64,000 bases of DNA from Prorocentrum cordatum (GCA_963575745.1 CAUYUJ010008546.1:149469-213468), one strand, 5' to 3'. Shown: positions 40,529 through 51,554, counted from the stretch's first letter. Notes: generated from the sequence alone by a model not told the origin. Numbers and translations: made by a program.

Positions 40529-40963
40529 CAGCCGCACATCGTATGTGCGACCTGGGCTGGTCCGACGCCGAGTTCGGAGGCACCGGTACCGCCGATTTCG
40601 GATTCGTGCAACCCCACCATGAAAGCCCTCCAGCCCGAGAGCGTGAAGCTCAACAAGATGTATGGTTACAGCTGGTGCGGGCCGTCGCGCTTGGCCCTCT
40701 CAGCGGCCGGCTGGACGTGCACGTAAACGTCAATCATTCCAATCCGATGGCCTTCATCTGTTCGAACCTGCTCAGCTCGGGAGGGGCATCCCGGCCGGCA
40801 TGACCTCCTCGACTCGAAGATGAAGGTGGCTGGCTACTCGACCCACTACACGGGCAAATGGGGAGTTGGCTTTACAAGGAATGACTAAAACCCGATGTCT
40901 CAGGGGTTCCATAGCTTCTTCGGGTATCTGCATAAGTGTGTCGATTATTGGAACCAGATGTGA
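40529..40963 (+). pseudogene. Arylsulfatase-like processed pseudogene fragment
   Basis: Read across frames, the order of conserved sulfatase blocks is kept: QPHIV (40529, frame 2), DLGWSDAEFGGTGT (frame 1), ALQPESVKLNKMYGYSWCGP with SR following (frame 2; the CxPSR site whose Cys becomes formylglycine), and LSGRLDVHVN (frame 1). GIPAGMT comes next, then LLDSKMKVAGYSTHYTGKWG (frame 2; the GKW block), an in-frame TAA at about 40883, then QGFHSFFGYLHKCVDYWNQ and TGA at 40961. Intact enzymes are about 450-550 residues; only the N-terminal third is here. At least four indels and a stop make it non-functional. Sulfatases hydrolyse sulfate esters. The absence of introns and the spliced-leader relic ~470 bp upstream suggest a processed copy. 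Confidence 0.8.
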
Positions 40964-41379
40964 TTCTAGAAGACTCGCTGAGGTCTCACAGGGTCCCCGC
41001 GGAGACCTTCGGTCACTCTCTCTGCTTCTCTTCCCCCGTGCTTGCTATTGCTGCTCAGCTGTCCCTCCACCGCTGCCCATTTGGCCCTATTAAGTTTCAG
41101 CGCCCTTGGTCAATTGAGTTGCGAGCGCGCTCAGCGAGCGAGAGATATATCATATATCAGCGATCTTCCACATCACAGTGGTAGCTTGGAGCTTGGCTCG
41201 CTATCCTTGGCCCGCGGGGCCGCCCACAACGACGACGTCCGCGACGTTATCATCCAGATTGGAATCGAAGACCAGCGTCTTCCCGGTGATCTGCGCCACC
41301 CAGCTGCTGCGCAGCACGCGCGCCAGCGTCCGCGACGGTAACACCGACATCAGCGACGTCGACCATTGCTCAACCCCCA

Positions 41380-41610
41380 GCGTCTGCGACGCCAACTTCC
41401 ACCTCTCCAGCGTCTGCGACGCCAACTTCCACCTCTCCAGCGTTTGCGACGCCACCCACTTCCACAACTCCAGCGTCTGCGACGCCGACTACTTCTACAA
41501 CTCCAGCGTCTGCGACGCCGACTACTTCCCCGACCCCAACGTCTGCGACGCCACCGATATCTTCGGCCACGCCAGCGTCAGCGACGCCAGCGACAACGTC
41601 AGCGACGTTA
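41380..41610 (+). repeat. ~30-bp tandem repeats CCAGCGTCTGCGACGCC
   Basis: About seven units of CAGCGTCTGCGACGCCAACTTCCACCTCT and variants. One frame reads VCDANFHLSS repeats and another PASATPTSTS repeats; neither need be expressed. Confidence 0.9.
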
Positions 41611-41693
41611 GCCAGGACCCCGATTTCCCAACAACCGCGACGCCTAGCAGCTGCCCCAGCAACGACAGCAGCTTCATTCTAATCGGCAGTTCG

Positions 41694-42455
41694 ATGGCCG
41701 ATCAAGATCAACGCGGTGAACGGTCTGTTGTTCCCAGCTGGAATGGTGATCCATCCAAATGGCGTGACTACAAGCAGGAGGTTCAGCTCTGGAAGCTCAG
41801 CGAGAACCTGGAGGTTCCCGGGCGTTTGGCATCAACCATAGTTCTGAAGATGACGGGCACCGCGCGCGCCGCGGCGCTCAACGTGGACGAGAATCTGATC
41901 CACCCATCTGGCAACGATGCGATCCAGGACGCCGCCTGGCGGAGGAAGGGCCGCAACGTGCGAGGGACCAACCATGTGTTGACCCACCTCGAGGCTTCGC
42001 TCGGTCAGCAGAAACCGACGCAGAAGGGCGAGACACTCGAGAAGTTGTTCGAGAGTACTCAACATCATCGCCGCCGCGACGAACGACTGACCGACTGGCT
42101 CGCCAGGTTCGACCTCGGGCTGCGACAGCTGCGCGAGAACGACGTCGACTTTACACTGCTTGACGACGTGGCTGGGCGGTTCCCCCCGCTCAAGGCAGGG
42201 CTCAGCGCCGAGCGGCGCGAGAGGATCATCGGCAACCTGCCCGACGAGAACTACAGCTTCGCGACGATCAAGAATCTCTTGGTCCGCATGTTCCCAGACA
42301 CCCAGGTCCAGGGGCGAAACCATCCCCCACCTCCGAAGCCCGGCAACTGGCAGCGGCCCCGCTCCTCCAACTGGCCAGGGAAACCACGTCATCGAGGAGG
42401 GCGCTCCACCGGCGCGGTGGGCGAGCCCGAGGAGGAAGATGACGCGCCACAATGA
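41694..42455 (+). CDS. gag: gag of the second copia element
   Basis: The frame opens at 41178, but the convincing start is ATG 41694 (MADQDQRGERSVVPSWNGD), after a 30-bp tandem repeat. The core resembles copia gag capsid: WNGDPSKWRDYKQEVQLWKL, GRLASTIVLKMTGTARAA, LEKLFESTQHHRRRDERLTD and SAERRERIIGNLPDENYSF. It ends in a Pro/Arg-rich segment at TGA 42453-42455; the protein apparently continues in another frame (next entry). Gag forms the particle and packages RNA. Confidence 0.75.
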   Translation: MADQDQRGERSVVPSWNGDPSKWRDYKQEVQLWKLSENLEVPGRLASTIVLKMTGTARAAALNVDENLIHPSGNDAIQDAAWRRKGRNVRGTNHVLTHLEASLGQQKPTQKGETLEKLFESTQHHRRRDERLTDWLARFDLGLRQLRENDVDFTLLDDVAGRFPPLKAGLSAERRERIIGNLPDENYSFATIKNLLVRMFPDTQVQGRNHPPPPKPGNWQRPRSSNWPGKPRHRGGRSTGAVGEPEEEDDAPQ

Positions 42456-43265
42456 GGGCGAAGATGAGGAGAGGGAGGGCGCGCAGGACCTGGCGCGCCA
42501 CGAGCTCGAGGCCTTCGGCGCGGAGCTCGGGGCATCAGGCGTGGACGTCTCCGAGGTTCGACAACGACGGCGCCGCCGAATTGGAGGCGGCTGCGGCGGA
42601 GCTCGCCAACGTCCCCGAGGCCATGGCCACGATCCGAGTTGCTCGCGATGCCATCTCGGGCAGGGGCGGCGGCCGTGGCGGGCGCGGAACCGCGCCGAAG
42701 CGTGGTTTCCTGCGCGGCGAGCTCCAGAGGGGCGTCGACCAGCGCGAGAAGAGCTCCATCTGCTGGGGCCGCGCCCAGCCTGGCCACTGCGCGGGCGACG
42801 GCGGCTGCCCGACCCCCGGGGCCCGCAAGTACGCCCCCGAGCCGAAGGCCGCGGGGCGAGGCGGCAGAGGTCGCCAGGCCCGCTCGGTTCAGATCGCGGA
42901 GGTCGGCGACGACGGCGAGACGCCCCAACGCCCTGAAGGGCCAGTTGCGCCGCCGCGCGAGCTGGGGAGCCTCGCGCCCGAGCGGGTCGCGTCGGGCCCA
43001 CCGAGCGCCAACGACACCGACTCAGGCAAGCCCGTCGCTGACGAGGGCCTCGGCGTGGCGGGCGCTGCCCGCCTATTCTGCGTGGCCGGCCAGCTCTGGC
43101 GCGACAACTACAAGGGCCCACTTGCAAAGATGGGTTTGTCCGACCAGATCCTCGAGGAGAGCGGGAACGAACTCTGCGGCTTCGGGAACGGAAGCACCTT
43201 GCCCAACAAGCTTAGGGTGACGGCGCCGATCGTCGTCGGTGGCCAGACTGGTAGAATTCGTTCTC
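42452..43265 (+). pseudogene. gag C terminus with zinc knuckle and protease-like region of the second copia element
   Basis: The frame runs to 43777 but is plausible only to about 43260. It contains Gly/Arg-rich basic stretches, a Cys/His knuckle CWGRAQPGHCAGDGGC (about 42770-42817) and an acidic/Pro linker. The region NELCGFGNGSTLPNKLRV follows; it resembles the middle of a copia protease, whose DSG motif was not found. The sequence then moves to the frame of 43239-43898. Confidence 0.55.
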
Positions 43266-43660
43266 AGCGTGGCCAACCGCCCCGCGCTCGGCCTGCTCAT
43301 CGGCAGGGGCTTCGCCCAGCCGCCCATGAGCGACATCTCCCTCTGGACGGGGGCCATCCGCATCGGGGGCCAGACCCAGGCGCTCGTGACAAGCAGCGCC
43401 GGGCATCCAGCCATCAAGCTGCAGCCCGAAGACTGGAAGACGACGCAGCCGGCTGGGCCCGAGTTCGGCCCGAAGCCGAAGGCGAATACAAAGCCTATGC
43501 CGACGCCTATCTCAAAGGGGGCTTCCGCGAAGGGGCCCGACACCAACGCGACTACCAAGCGGGGCTTGCTGAACGCGATCAACAACCTGCGCAGCATCGA
43601 GAAGAAGGAGATCGACATTCCGAGGAGGCCCCAGGCACGACGTCTACCAAACTCAAGGCT
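43239..43660 (+). pseudogene. Protease C-terminal / linker fragment of the second copia element
   Basis: LVEFVLSVANRPALGLLIGR and DISLWTGAIRIGGQTQAL look like the C-terminal half of a protease domain (hydrophobic-LLIGR pattern). A Lys/Pro linker (WKTTQPAGPEFGPKPKANTK) and a basic KKEIDIPRRPQARR stretch follow. Later codons to 43898 are compositional. Assignment rests mainly on position between gag and integrase. Confidence 0.4.
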
Positions 43661-43916
43661 CATGAGCGCGATCGCGTCGGCCCTGGTGTGTTGCTCTGGC
43701 GCTACAATTCCTGGTGCCGATGCGGCTCAGGTTCCGTCGTCCACGTTTTGCTCAAATCCCCATGCCAATGCGGCTGAGGTTCCGCCCCCAACGCTTGCCC
43801 GGGAAAAGCTGGCCCGCCGCGGGACGAGGGGATCGCCAGCGATAACCTCGCACAACGCAGCGCCATGCTGCCAACTACGTGCCTGGCGACGAAGATGATT
43901 GAATGGGTGTCCTGTG

Positions 43917-44890
43917 GGGATCTGGTCCACGAGTCCTGCCGATACTTCTGTCCGGACTGCGTCTTCGGGACCTCGGTGGACCTGCAGATTGACGAGCCCG
44001 CCGTGGAGGCGAACATCGTGGAGGAAGCGCACCTCAAGTGAAGAGAGATCAAGAGGGGCACGAAGCCGCTTCTCACTGCTGGGAGGCGGACCGCAATCGT
44101 CACCAACAAGAACGGCCCGAAGTCGCAGCTGGTCAGCCAGGAGCTTCGGACCGACGCAGCGCGGAATGCTGCATCTACATGGGCGGTCGTCCCACACACC
44201 ACGGTGCTCTACGAATGGCGTTGCAGCCCCAACGGCGCCCTCTCCATCGCGCGGCGGAGAAAGGGCGGAACCGCTGCACGGTTGGGACTTCCCGCTCACG
44301 ACCTGTCGAAGCGCCACATCGCCAGCAAGATGGGGCGCCGTATTCGACGCATCCTACGACATGGGATGAGCGCGCGGATACACAATGCATTCCCATGTAC
44401 ACCATGGACGTCACTACAGCGACTGCTGGTCCACATCAACCCGAACAACAAGTCGGAGCTCGTCACCAAGAGGATGCTTTCCGTGAAGATGACTTAGCTC
44501 TTCCTGAACGCCACTGCGCGGCTACGTCGTGAGTTCGGCTCGCTGCTCGCGGTGTCCTTCGAGCGGCCTCGCTACTGCGATGGCTGGGGCCACAGCAAGG
44601 ATGCCGTGGCCACGCGGCTGAAGAGGGAGATACTTCGCGCGATCGACTTCGACGGCTGCGCCTTCGGGCTCGTCAGTCGAAAGGGGGGGCCATGAAGAAG
44701 CCTTTGGGGGATCGTCGCGGACCGCTACGGGATCGACAACTCCATGAGGAAGTTATGTGACCGTAGTCACCGACGCGTGGAAGTTCGAGGACGGGATGCG
44801 AAGCACAGCGAGAAGTACACCTCCCAGTTAGTGATCACGTTGGCCAAGCAGCTGAGGCGATCCAATCCTTGGCCACCTCGGGAGGCCAAC
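43917..44890 (+). pseudogene. Gag-pre-integrase / accessory region of the second copia element, fragments
   Basis: Several short pieces in shifting frames: a Cys motif DLVHESCRYFCPDCVFGT (about 43922), KNGPKSQLVSQELRTDAARN (about 44110), FLNATARLRREFGSLLAVSF (about 44498-44560), then LKREILRAIDFDGCAFGLVS (about 44620-44679) and YGIDNSMRKLCDRSHR (about 44730-44775). They look like one continuous domain broken by at least four indels, located just before the integrase zinc region. I cannot name the family. Confidence 0.4.
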
Positions 44891-45530
44891 TCGGCCTCAG
44901 CAGCACGAAGGGCGGCGCAACTGCCAGCGGCCGCCCAGCAGCCGCCGATGACAGCCGCGGAGGAGCGGACCTTGAAGTCCGACTTGATGCAGCTCCAACC
45001 CATTACGGGGCACCCGTCCAACGAGCCGCTGGCCCGGGCGATTCGGTTTACAAGAGGCTCTCAACGTGCTGCCGAGGCCGCCTTGGACATGTACTGCGAC
45101 GCGCACGCTGCGCATCAGCGCCCACAGCCTCATCTACCAGGACGAGTACGGCTGGATCGCGACTTCAACGACTCCATCGGCGTCGGCCTGACCTGTTCAT
45201 GCTGGCCGACTACGCCGGGAACCAGCTAAGATCCCGCAAGATTGTCGACTTGGCCTCTGGTTTTAGCATGGTCGGCACCGTCACCACAAGGCACCCGACA
45301 GTCGTTTTCGCCCGGCTTCTGCGGGTGTGGATCACGCCCTTCGGAGCACCCACGCGGGTCATCAGCTGATCGACCAGTTCAGCATCGGGTTCGACAAGCC
45401 CGAGCAGGCCCTCAAGGTCCAGTGGCTGTTCGCGTCTATGTCCTGGGCCATAGATGGCGCAGTGAATCAGTCGGGATACTCGCCGTCGCAGTGGGTTCTA
45501 GGACGAGGCCCACGGCTGCCGCGCGTATGA
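44891..45530 (+). pseudogene. Integrase (zinc region and core) of the second copia element
   Basis: The HHCC-like region reads TGHPSNEPLARAIRF...MYCDAHAAH (about 45006-45116, with one expected Cys uncertain). The core begins VGLTCSCWPTTPG or, in the other frame, DLFMLADYAGNQL (first Asp, about 45190), continues as VDLASGFSMVGTVTT and VVFARLLRVWITPFGAPTRV, and should be followed by the second Asp. TGA at 45367 and an apparent deletion remove the second Asp and the Glu. The sequence resumes as KVQWLFASMSWAIDG and NQSGYSPSQWVLGRGPRLP (about 45417-45525), the typical end of the core. Confidence 0.65.
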
Positions 45531-45605
45531 ATCGACAACGCAGGGCGCCTTTCGCTACACGAGCGTGCAGTTTCGGACAAGGCATTTTCTGAGAGGGTCG
45601 CCATC

Positions 45606-46484
45606 ATGAAGGCCGCCCAGAACTCCATCCAGCACCTCAGCAACCAGTCCATCTCCAGAGCTCTGCTCTCTCGGTCGCGCGCCGACGGGGCGCGGCGCGC
45701 TTCGCACGTCTGCCAGGTCGGCGACCTGGTGCGCCACTGGAGGGGCCATGGCGAGCCGAAAAACGAATGGGCTCTCAAGTGGCACGGACCTGCCGTCATC
45801 GCTGGGTCCGATGGCTCGGCCAACGCTTGGCTCAGCCACCGCTCCGCGACGGTCAAGGTCAATCGCGGGCGCTTGCGGCGCGCGACGGCCACGGAGGTCA
45901 TCCCCTGGAACCACGTCTTGTCTGGCCTGGCTCCGCAGGGCGGCGCGCCGCCGCCCCCGCCGCCGGGCGAGCCGCCCGACGACGCGCGGCCGCCCGCGCC
46001 GCCACCTCCAGGTGAAGGAGGAGGCGGAGGAGGAGGTCCTGGTCCACCGCGACCCCCCGACGACGGCGTGACAGACAGTCTCATGGATCTGTCCGGTTCC
46101 TTAGTTCCGACAAAACGCCCGCGAACGAGTTTGCCGCCGCAGCCGAGGGCGATAACAGATATGCCGGACCCGACGGGTCCGCCTGTGTTCTACCTGCGCA
46201 ACTTCGGCAACATCGAGCCGAGCGCCGCCAACAAGAAGGCGCGCGCCTACCACGCATGGCTTGCGAAGAAGCAGGGCGACGAGTTCACCGCGAGTGGAGG
46301 GGCCGGCGGCAGCGGAGGGGCCAGCGGCTCGGCGCCGCCATTTTTGGGAGGATCCCATCAATTTATATCGGTCCAACCCTCGCCGCCAGGCAAACTTTTG
46401 GATTTGGCCCAGGTGCCGCCGCCGAGCCCGGCGCCGCCGGCGCGTCACTACCTGCTGCTGCCGAACCAGCTGCACCACCATTAG
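45606..46484 (+). pseudogene. Integrase C-terminal domain of the second copia element
   Basis: MKAAQNSIQHLSNQSISRAL is followed by QVGDLVRHWRGHGEPKNEW and LKWHGPAVIAG, then NAWLSHRSATVKVNRGRLRR. The sequence GDLV-hydrophobic-W-R, W-GPA-VI, NVW-HR is the barrel-like C-terminal domain usual after copia/BEL integrases. From about 45945 the frame becomes Pro/Gly-rich. A Pro/Ala-rich repeat region (about 46480-46580, CCAGCTGAACCACCA units) follows. The frame is open but the rest of the gene is not. Confidence 0.6.
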
Positions 46485-46749
46485 CTGAACCACCAGCTGC
46501 ACCACCAGCTGAACCACCAGTTGCACCAGCTGAACCACCAGATGCACCACCAGCTGAACCAACCAGCTGCACTGCCAGCACCACCAGAAGGACCAGTCGA
46601 CGACGACATGAAGTCCAACAGCTCAGGCTCCGACATGATCAAGGCGCCCGCTCGGTTCGCCGCCCAGATCGACGAGGCCGAGCGCCGCCGCGAGACCGCA
46701 GCTCGCTGCCCGCAGGACGACCGCGAACAGCGGCCACCGAAGGCCCAGC

Positions 46750-47268
46750 GTGCCACGGCGTTCGAGGATGCACCTCGGGCCATCGCACGGGAGCGCTGGG
46801 ACCAGAACGACCCAATTGAGGCGAAGCGTGTGGCAGCGCAGAAGCGCCAAGCACTTCTCGACGATCGTCCTGGGACGGTCGATTCGCCCTTTCGACAGCG
46901 AGCTGCACGGCGCAGCCCACCAGCTGGTGGCCGAGACGCGCAGCGGATCGCCCGCGGAGGCGCGCGTGCGTCGGCGCATGCAGGCTCGGCAGTCCTACGC
47001 AGCAGCTCGGGCCGACAAGAAGGCTCGACTGGCCAGGCTGGCTCGGAGCCGCGCTCGCCAGATCTTCGAGCGCGGCGAGCTGGTCTTCGTGCGGATGGGG
47101 CCTGGGGCGAAGGGCCGAGCTCAGACCGTCAGGAGCTCCGAGGACGGGTGCATCGGGCCCGCGGTGGTTCTCTCTCACCTGCGAGACCCTAAAGATAGAC
47201 GGCATTGCAACGTGGTGCTGCTGGCCCACCGTGGTCACATCCTGCGGAGGCCAATCCGCAGCAGCTGA
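46750..47268 (+). pseudogene. Second integrase-C-terminal-like segment
   Basis: EARVRRRMQARQSYAAARAD, then FERGELVFVRM, GPAVVLSHLRD and VVLLAHRGHILRRPI. The order of motifs again resembles an integrase C-terminal barrel (GELV-x-R, GPA-VL, LR-P). Its presence ~1.2 kb after the first such domain suggests either an internal duplication or a piece of another element. It ends at TGA 47266-47268. Confidence 0.4.
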
Positions 47269-47732
47269 GGGCGGCCTCCGAGGCCTAGGCCACCTTCCAC
47301 GAGATAGACGCCTACACCGCGCGTCTTCTGTCGAGCAGGACCGCGGCAGTGATCGACAAGCTACGCAACGTGACCCCGGTGGGTCAGGGCCCCGACTGAG
47401 GTGGGCCCCAACGTGGAGTCGAGGACCGCGATCCTCTATCGGCCCCCCACCCGAGTCTCCTGCAGACGCTGCGTCAGCTCCCTCCGACCTACCTACGTGC
47501 CCAACCGGCACCCCAAGTCAAGAGCCTGTTGGATGAGACGGAGCCTGAGGGCCCTCCAGGGACGCCACGGCTCTCTCACAGGAGACTGCAGCACAGCAGG
47601 GGCGGCCTTCTCAGAGACCCGCTTCGACCCCGCCATCGCCCGCTCCGAAGTCAGTCGGGGGCCGATGCGTCCGCTTGGACGAAGTTCCCATGTGCGTCCG
47701 TCAGAGCTTGAAGGGGGTCAAGCGGGCCAACG

Positions 47733-48164
47733 ATGACACCGGGCTCGAGTTGCCAAAGGGCAATCGGACTAGGCGCGAGTCTTTTTTTTTCAGCGGGGGA
47801 AGGGGCAGACAGCCCGGGCAGTGCGCTCGCCAGCGTGACTGACGACGAGTGCGTTTACGCGGTGTCCCTCGACCTCCCCGTGGAAATGCAGACGAGGAGT
47901 AGCAGGCATTCATTGAGGGGTCCTGCCGCGTGGGCCGCGGCCGCCTTGCGCGAGGGCCCCGATGTGCAGCTGCGCAACGCGGGCTCGGGGCTGCGCTGGC
48001 GCTTCCGTGAGGCGAAGGGACAGCGGACTTCGATCTGGCCGGCCGGCGAGGTCACCGAACGAACCCTACGCGAGACAGGCAAGACGCCTATGAAGATGCG
48101 CTGGTGCCTGCCCGTCAAGAGCGATGGCGCCGCCATGGCCAGGTTCGTGCTCTTGGGTTGCTAG
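47733..48164 (+). pseudogene. Reverse transcriptase N-terminal fragment, second copia element
   Basis: The useful part is RETGKTPMKMRWCLPVKSDG followed by AMARFVLLG (about 48070-48160). It corresponds to the copia RT fingers block (MRWVLTWK...KARLVVLGYQ). TAG at 48162-48164 interrupts directly before the QD motif. A T homopolymer (47781-47789) lies upstream. Confidence 0.55.
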
Positions 48165-48294
48165 GGCCATCGTCTGGGGGCCGCGGCGACGGCGAGTCTT
48201 GCGATCTCCGTCCGCGGGCGAAACTTGGCTGTGCAGGTGCGCGCCAATCTCGAGTTCGGGCTCTTGAAGGGCAGGTGCACTCGCGGGGCCCGCC

Positions 48295-49030
48295 ATGGAG
48301 CTCGGGGAGGCCATGGGCCTGAAGGAGGGCGAGGTGATGATCCTGCTCCAGAAGGCCTACGGTCAGCGCGATGTCCCGAAGGAGTGGTTCGACGAGATCT
48401 CGCCCAACGCGTCGGCCGCAGGCTGGGCGGCCATGGGGCTGGGGCCGCGCCTGTGGATCCTGTGCGGCAGCCAGGGGATTGCGGGCATTGCCCTTGCCCA
48501 TGTCGACGACGCGAGCACTGGCGCCGACTCGAGCAGCGCCCTCGCCTCCCGGGGGCTCGCGGAGTTCAGGGGCCATTGGGGCTGGGACTCATGGGGGGCC
48601 GAGAAGTTCATGCAGACGAGGGTCGAGATCAACCGGCTCGCCGATGGCGCAATCCAGCAGTCTTTCCAGACAGCCGCCAGGAAGGTCACCATGATCGAGG
48701 GCTGGCAGAAGCCGCTCGTAGGGAAGCTGGCGGGCGAACTGCCGCCCGCGGGCATGACCGCCTGTCGAGCAGCGACTGTCGGCCTACAATACCTAACCAG
48801 CCAACGGGCGGGCCCCATTGCAGCCGACGCAAGCGTTGCAGCAACCTATTTGAACGAGGCGAACTGCGCCACGTTGCATAAAATCGGCAAGATAGTCCGA
48901 ACCGCCGGCGGGCTGGCAGAGATCCGGATCGCCTGCCGACCTTTGCGTGATCAGGTGTTCGTGACTTTTCGCGGCGGCGCTTGGGCAGCGCGACGAGCTG
49001 GCAAATTCCAAGGCGGTTTCATCCTGGCCG
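48295..49030 (+). pseudogene. Reverse transcriptase core and RNase H, second copia element
   Basis: The frame reads VMILLQKAYGQRDVPKEWFD (about 48333-48395; copia LLKALYGLRDAPR-W), GIALAHVDDASTGAD (about 48490-48535; HVDD, catalytic Asp pair), WGWDSWGAEKFMQTRVE, then ATVGLQYLTSQRAGPIAADA (RT-RNase H link) and RDQVFVTFRGGAWAARRAGK with SQ-like GGFIL (RNase H first block, its Asp lost). After about 49030 the frame continues to 49461 but turns Arg/Glu-rich. Motif A Asp is missing or out of frame. Non-functional. Confidence 0.7.
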
Positions 49031-49800
49031 CGGCCGAGAGACGTATCCTAGATGGGGGGGCGTTTTCCTGCCTCCCCGGTGCCGATGGCATCCAAGAAGT
49101 GTCCGTGGACTGCTCGCCCCAGTCTCGGATGCGAGGTCTGGAGCGGCGACGTCCTAGACGACGGCGTGACCCGATGTTGTCATCCGATCCAGTACCGGGA
49201 AGACGAGACCGAACCGACTCAGATCTGCAACTGGTGTCTGGACGGGTCCGGCCACCATCCGACGCGCCTCAGCTATTACCTTGCGGACGAGTTCGACGAG
49301 GCAGGCGACCTCCCCGCGCGAGGCACCCGGCGCCCCGCAGCTCGCGCATTGCGAAGGCCTTGCGGCCGGCGCCACCGACCCTGAGGTCGGGGGGGGCGCG
49401 GGGCACGGGGGGGATGATGAGGGGGGGGGGGCAGGAGGAAGAGGAGGACGCGGAGGAGTAGGAACACAGGGGGGGGAATGAATAGGGGGAAGGCGAGGCG
49501 AGCAGGTTCGCACGCACAGGTGGATGGGTGGGTGGGTGACACGAAGGAAGGGCAGGGGCGAGTAGAGCGCGGCGATCACGAGGAGGAGGAGGAGGACAAC
49601 AATGGCGAGGATGTTGACGATGCTAACGACGACGCTGGTTGCCTATCAGGACAATTCGGGGTCGTCTTGGAGCCCTCCTGAGGCGTCTTCCAGGCTTCGC
49701 TCGCTGTTTTGAAGCTAGGTTCGGCACCTTGGGCATTTGGGAGGCCGCGGAGCGTAGATTTGGAGGCTTCGGGTGCCCCAGAGTGGCGTTTTAAGCTCGC
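49031..49800. other. GC-rich low complexity, no gene recognised
   Basis: G-rich runs (GGGGGGG at several places, 49390-49480) and GGAGGAGGAGG words. It could include a degraded right LTR of the second copia element, but no match to the leader at 41.1 kb was seen. Confidence 0.35.
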
Positions 49801-50060
49801 ACCCCCGCCCAAAAAATGCGGCCCCCGGGAGGGGGGGAAAGGGGGGGAGATCCCATCGACGTCTTTTCTGGAGTTCTGTGCAGCCGCCCGATTCCCGGGA
49901 GAGGCGTCGCATCTGACGCGGGACTTCCCTGGGACTTCCCCGGGAGTTCCCGCGGGGAAGGGATGCAATGGAAAGGGCTCCCGTCGACGTTTTTTTTGGG
50001 GGGGGAATTTTGTGGAGCCGCGGGGTTCCCGGGAGAGGCGTCGCATCTGGCCCGATACTC
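49800..50060 (+). repeat. Imperfect ~150 bp tandem duplication
   Basis: CATCGACGTCTTTTCTGGAGTTCTGTG...TTCCCGGGAGAGGCGTCGCATCTG (about 49854-49915) is repeated with changes at about 49982-50047 (CGTCGACGTTTTTTTTGG...TTCCCGGGAGAGGCGTCGCATCTG). Confidence 0.75.
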
Positions 50061-51540
50061 CCCGTCGGGCGAAAGGAGGGGGGTCGGGAAAAGGGGGGTG
50101 GGGTACAAAGACGTGCTGCGCGCAGCTGGTCTCGGCCCCGCCGGCGGTTCGTTTCCTCGATGCGTCGGTGCCCCCTGCGCTGGGGGGCGCCAGGGGTGAA
50201 AACCAGCGGGTTGGCGGGGCTCGCGTTAAGGAACGTGCCCAGGAGGCTTCAGACCCTGGAGAACTCCTTGTCTGATGAGGGCGGCGGTGATATCCAGGGC
50301 CAACCCTCTGGTTGGTGTTCCACCAGTTTTTTCAGACCTTGGATTCCTTATCCAATGGTTCCTTGTCTAATGTCGCCATCGTGTCGAACAAGGGCTACGC
50401 GAAGGTACCTGTCGGTGCATTGGCTGTGCCGCCCGAGGAAGCGAGGGTACGCTGGGCTACTGCGCCGAGGAACGTGCAGGCGGGCCTTGGCTGGGATCGT
50501 GTTCCTGGGCCGCCTGTGCGCGCGGCTGCGGCCGCTGCTGGCCCCACAACCGCCAGTGCCGCAGCCTGTTTCGGCGGGCATGAGGCCTGTCGGGGTTGCG
50601 GGCGCCGCAGCGGAGACGGACTCGGAGCAGGTGGCCTTCGGCGCTGGGCTGCCCCGCGGTGCCGCCGTGGTAGCGGCGGCTGGCTTCGCCGATAGGGCGG
50701 AGGCCGAGCGGCGCGGGCGAGACGCCATGGCGCGGCGTGCGGCCCAGGCGCGGCGTTGCCGCTGATAATTGTATGCTTGCGAATGATTGTTCCTTTATGT
50801 TTGTGCCGGTCAACGGAATTTCCGCCACCGTAACACACCTTTTTGCCAGCGCCCCTTTTCGCCTGACCCGATTTTGCGCGGAGCCCTTTCTGCCATGGGT
50901 TCGGTAGCTAAACACTGGGAGCCTCGTATGTCCTCGCAACTCCGTCTTCAGAGTGCACTAGCGTGGGCGAGCGTCTCGCAATCGACGGGACAGCGCCGAC
51001 TGAGCGCCGATGAGCGCCGATCTCACGTCTGCTAGCGTCGATCAGAGTCGATGGGCGTCGGTCATCGTCGATTCGCAGGAGCCCGCAAAATGACAAGGGA
51101 GGCTCTCTTGAGTTGCCAGGAAACGTGGGTCTCAGTGGTGCGCTTCCGAACCCGTCCACGGCGCAAGCACGCTGAAACATATCCCACTTTGGGCTCAAGA
51201 GGGGGCCCTGATTGTGTGGCCGTCCCCCAGATTTGGGTTTTGGGGCCCATCCGTGGCCGAGGCTCGCCGTGGCCTGAAAAGTACATTCGTTCCGTATCGG
51301 GCAGTCCACGTGGTAGCACGATGGGTCTACCTGAACCCTATCTGGGAGGCCCCAGGGAGTTGCCGCAGATCATGGGCCTCCCCGGGGCGCCTCCGAGCCC
51401 TGCACCCCCCCCGCCGCGCCGCGCAGAGACAGCCGCGGAACCCGCGCGCTGGGGAACGCGGGCCCCCCCGGTGCGCGCCAGGGCCCCTGCCCCCGCCGCG
51501 CTGTGGCGGCGAGGGTTGGGCCGCAGGGCCCTCAGGTCGG
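50061..51540. other. Spacer, no gene recognised
   Basis: A 100-265 codon frame ending at 50765 has an Arg/Ala-rich tail but no recognisable domain. 50820-51540 contains short duplications (GAGCGCCGA words at about 51003-51020; GTCG..GTCG at 51040-51070). Nothing supportable as a gene. Confidence 0.35.
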
Positions 51541-51554
51541 CGGCGAGCGAGTGT

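Larger units (their letters stand above)
41100..49030 (+). mobile_element. Second copia-like LTR retroelement, decayed
   Basis: Fragments in the order gag, zinc knuckle, protease-like, integrase zinc region, integrase core, integrase C-terminal domain, reverse transcriptase and RNase H, all on the + strand, with many frame changes. A leader candidate lies upstream: TTCCACATCACAG followed by TGGTAGCTTGGAGC at about 41165-41190, resembling an LTR end plus an initiator-tRNA primer-binding site. No matching right LTR was found. It is of a different copia lineage from the giant element, with a CCHC-like rather than CCCH gag and much higher GC. Confidence 0.78.

Noticed and set aside
45369-46600. 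Pro/Ala-rich stretches near 46 kb as a mucin-like surface protein
   Set aside because: They are a repeat-derived extension of the integrase C-terminal frame within a decayed copia element; no signal peptide or membrane segment.
51183-51201. Second spliced-leader candidate (CACTTTGGGCTCAAG)
   Set aside because: Only about 13 of 21 leader positions match; the shared 3' portion can arise by chance and no cDNA-like sequence follows.
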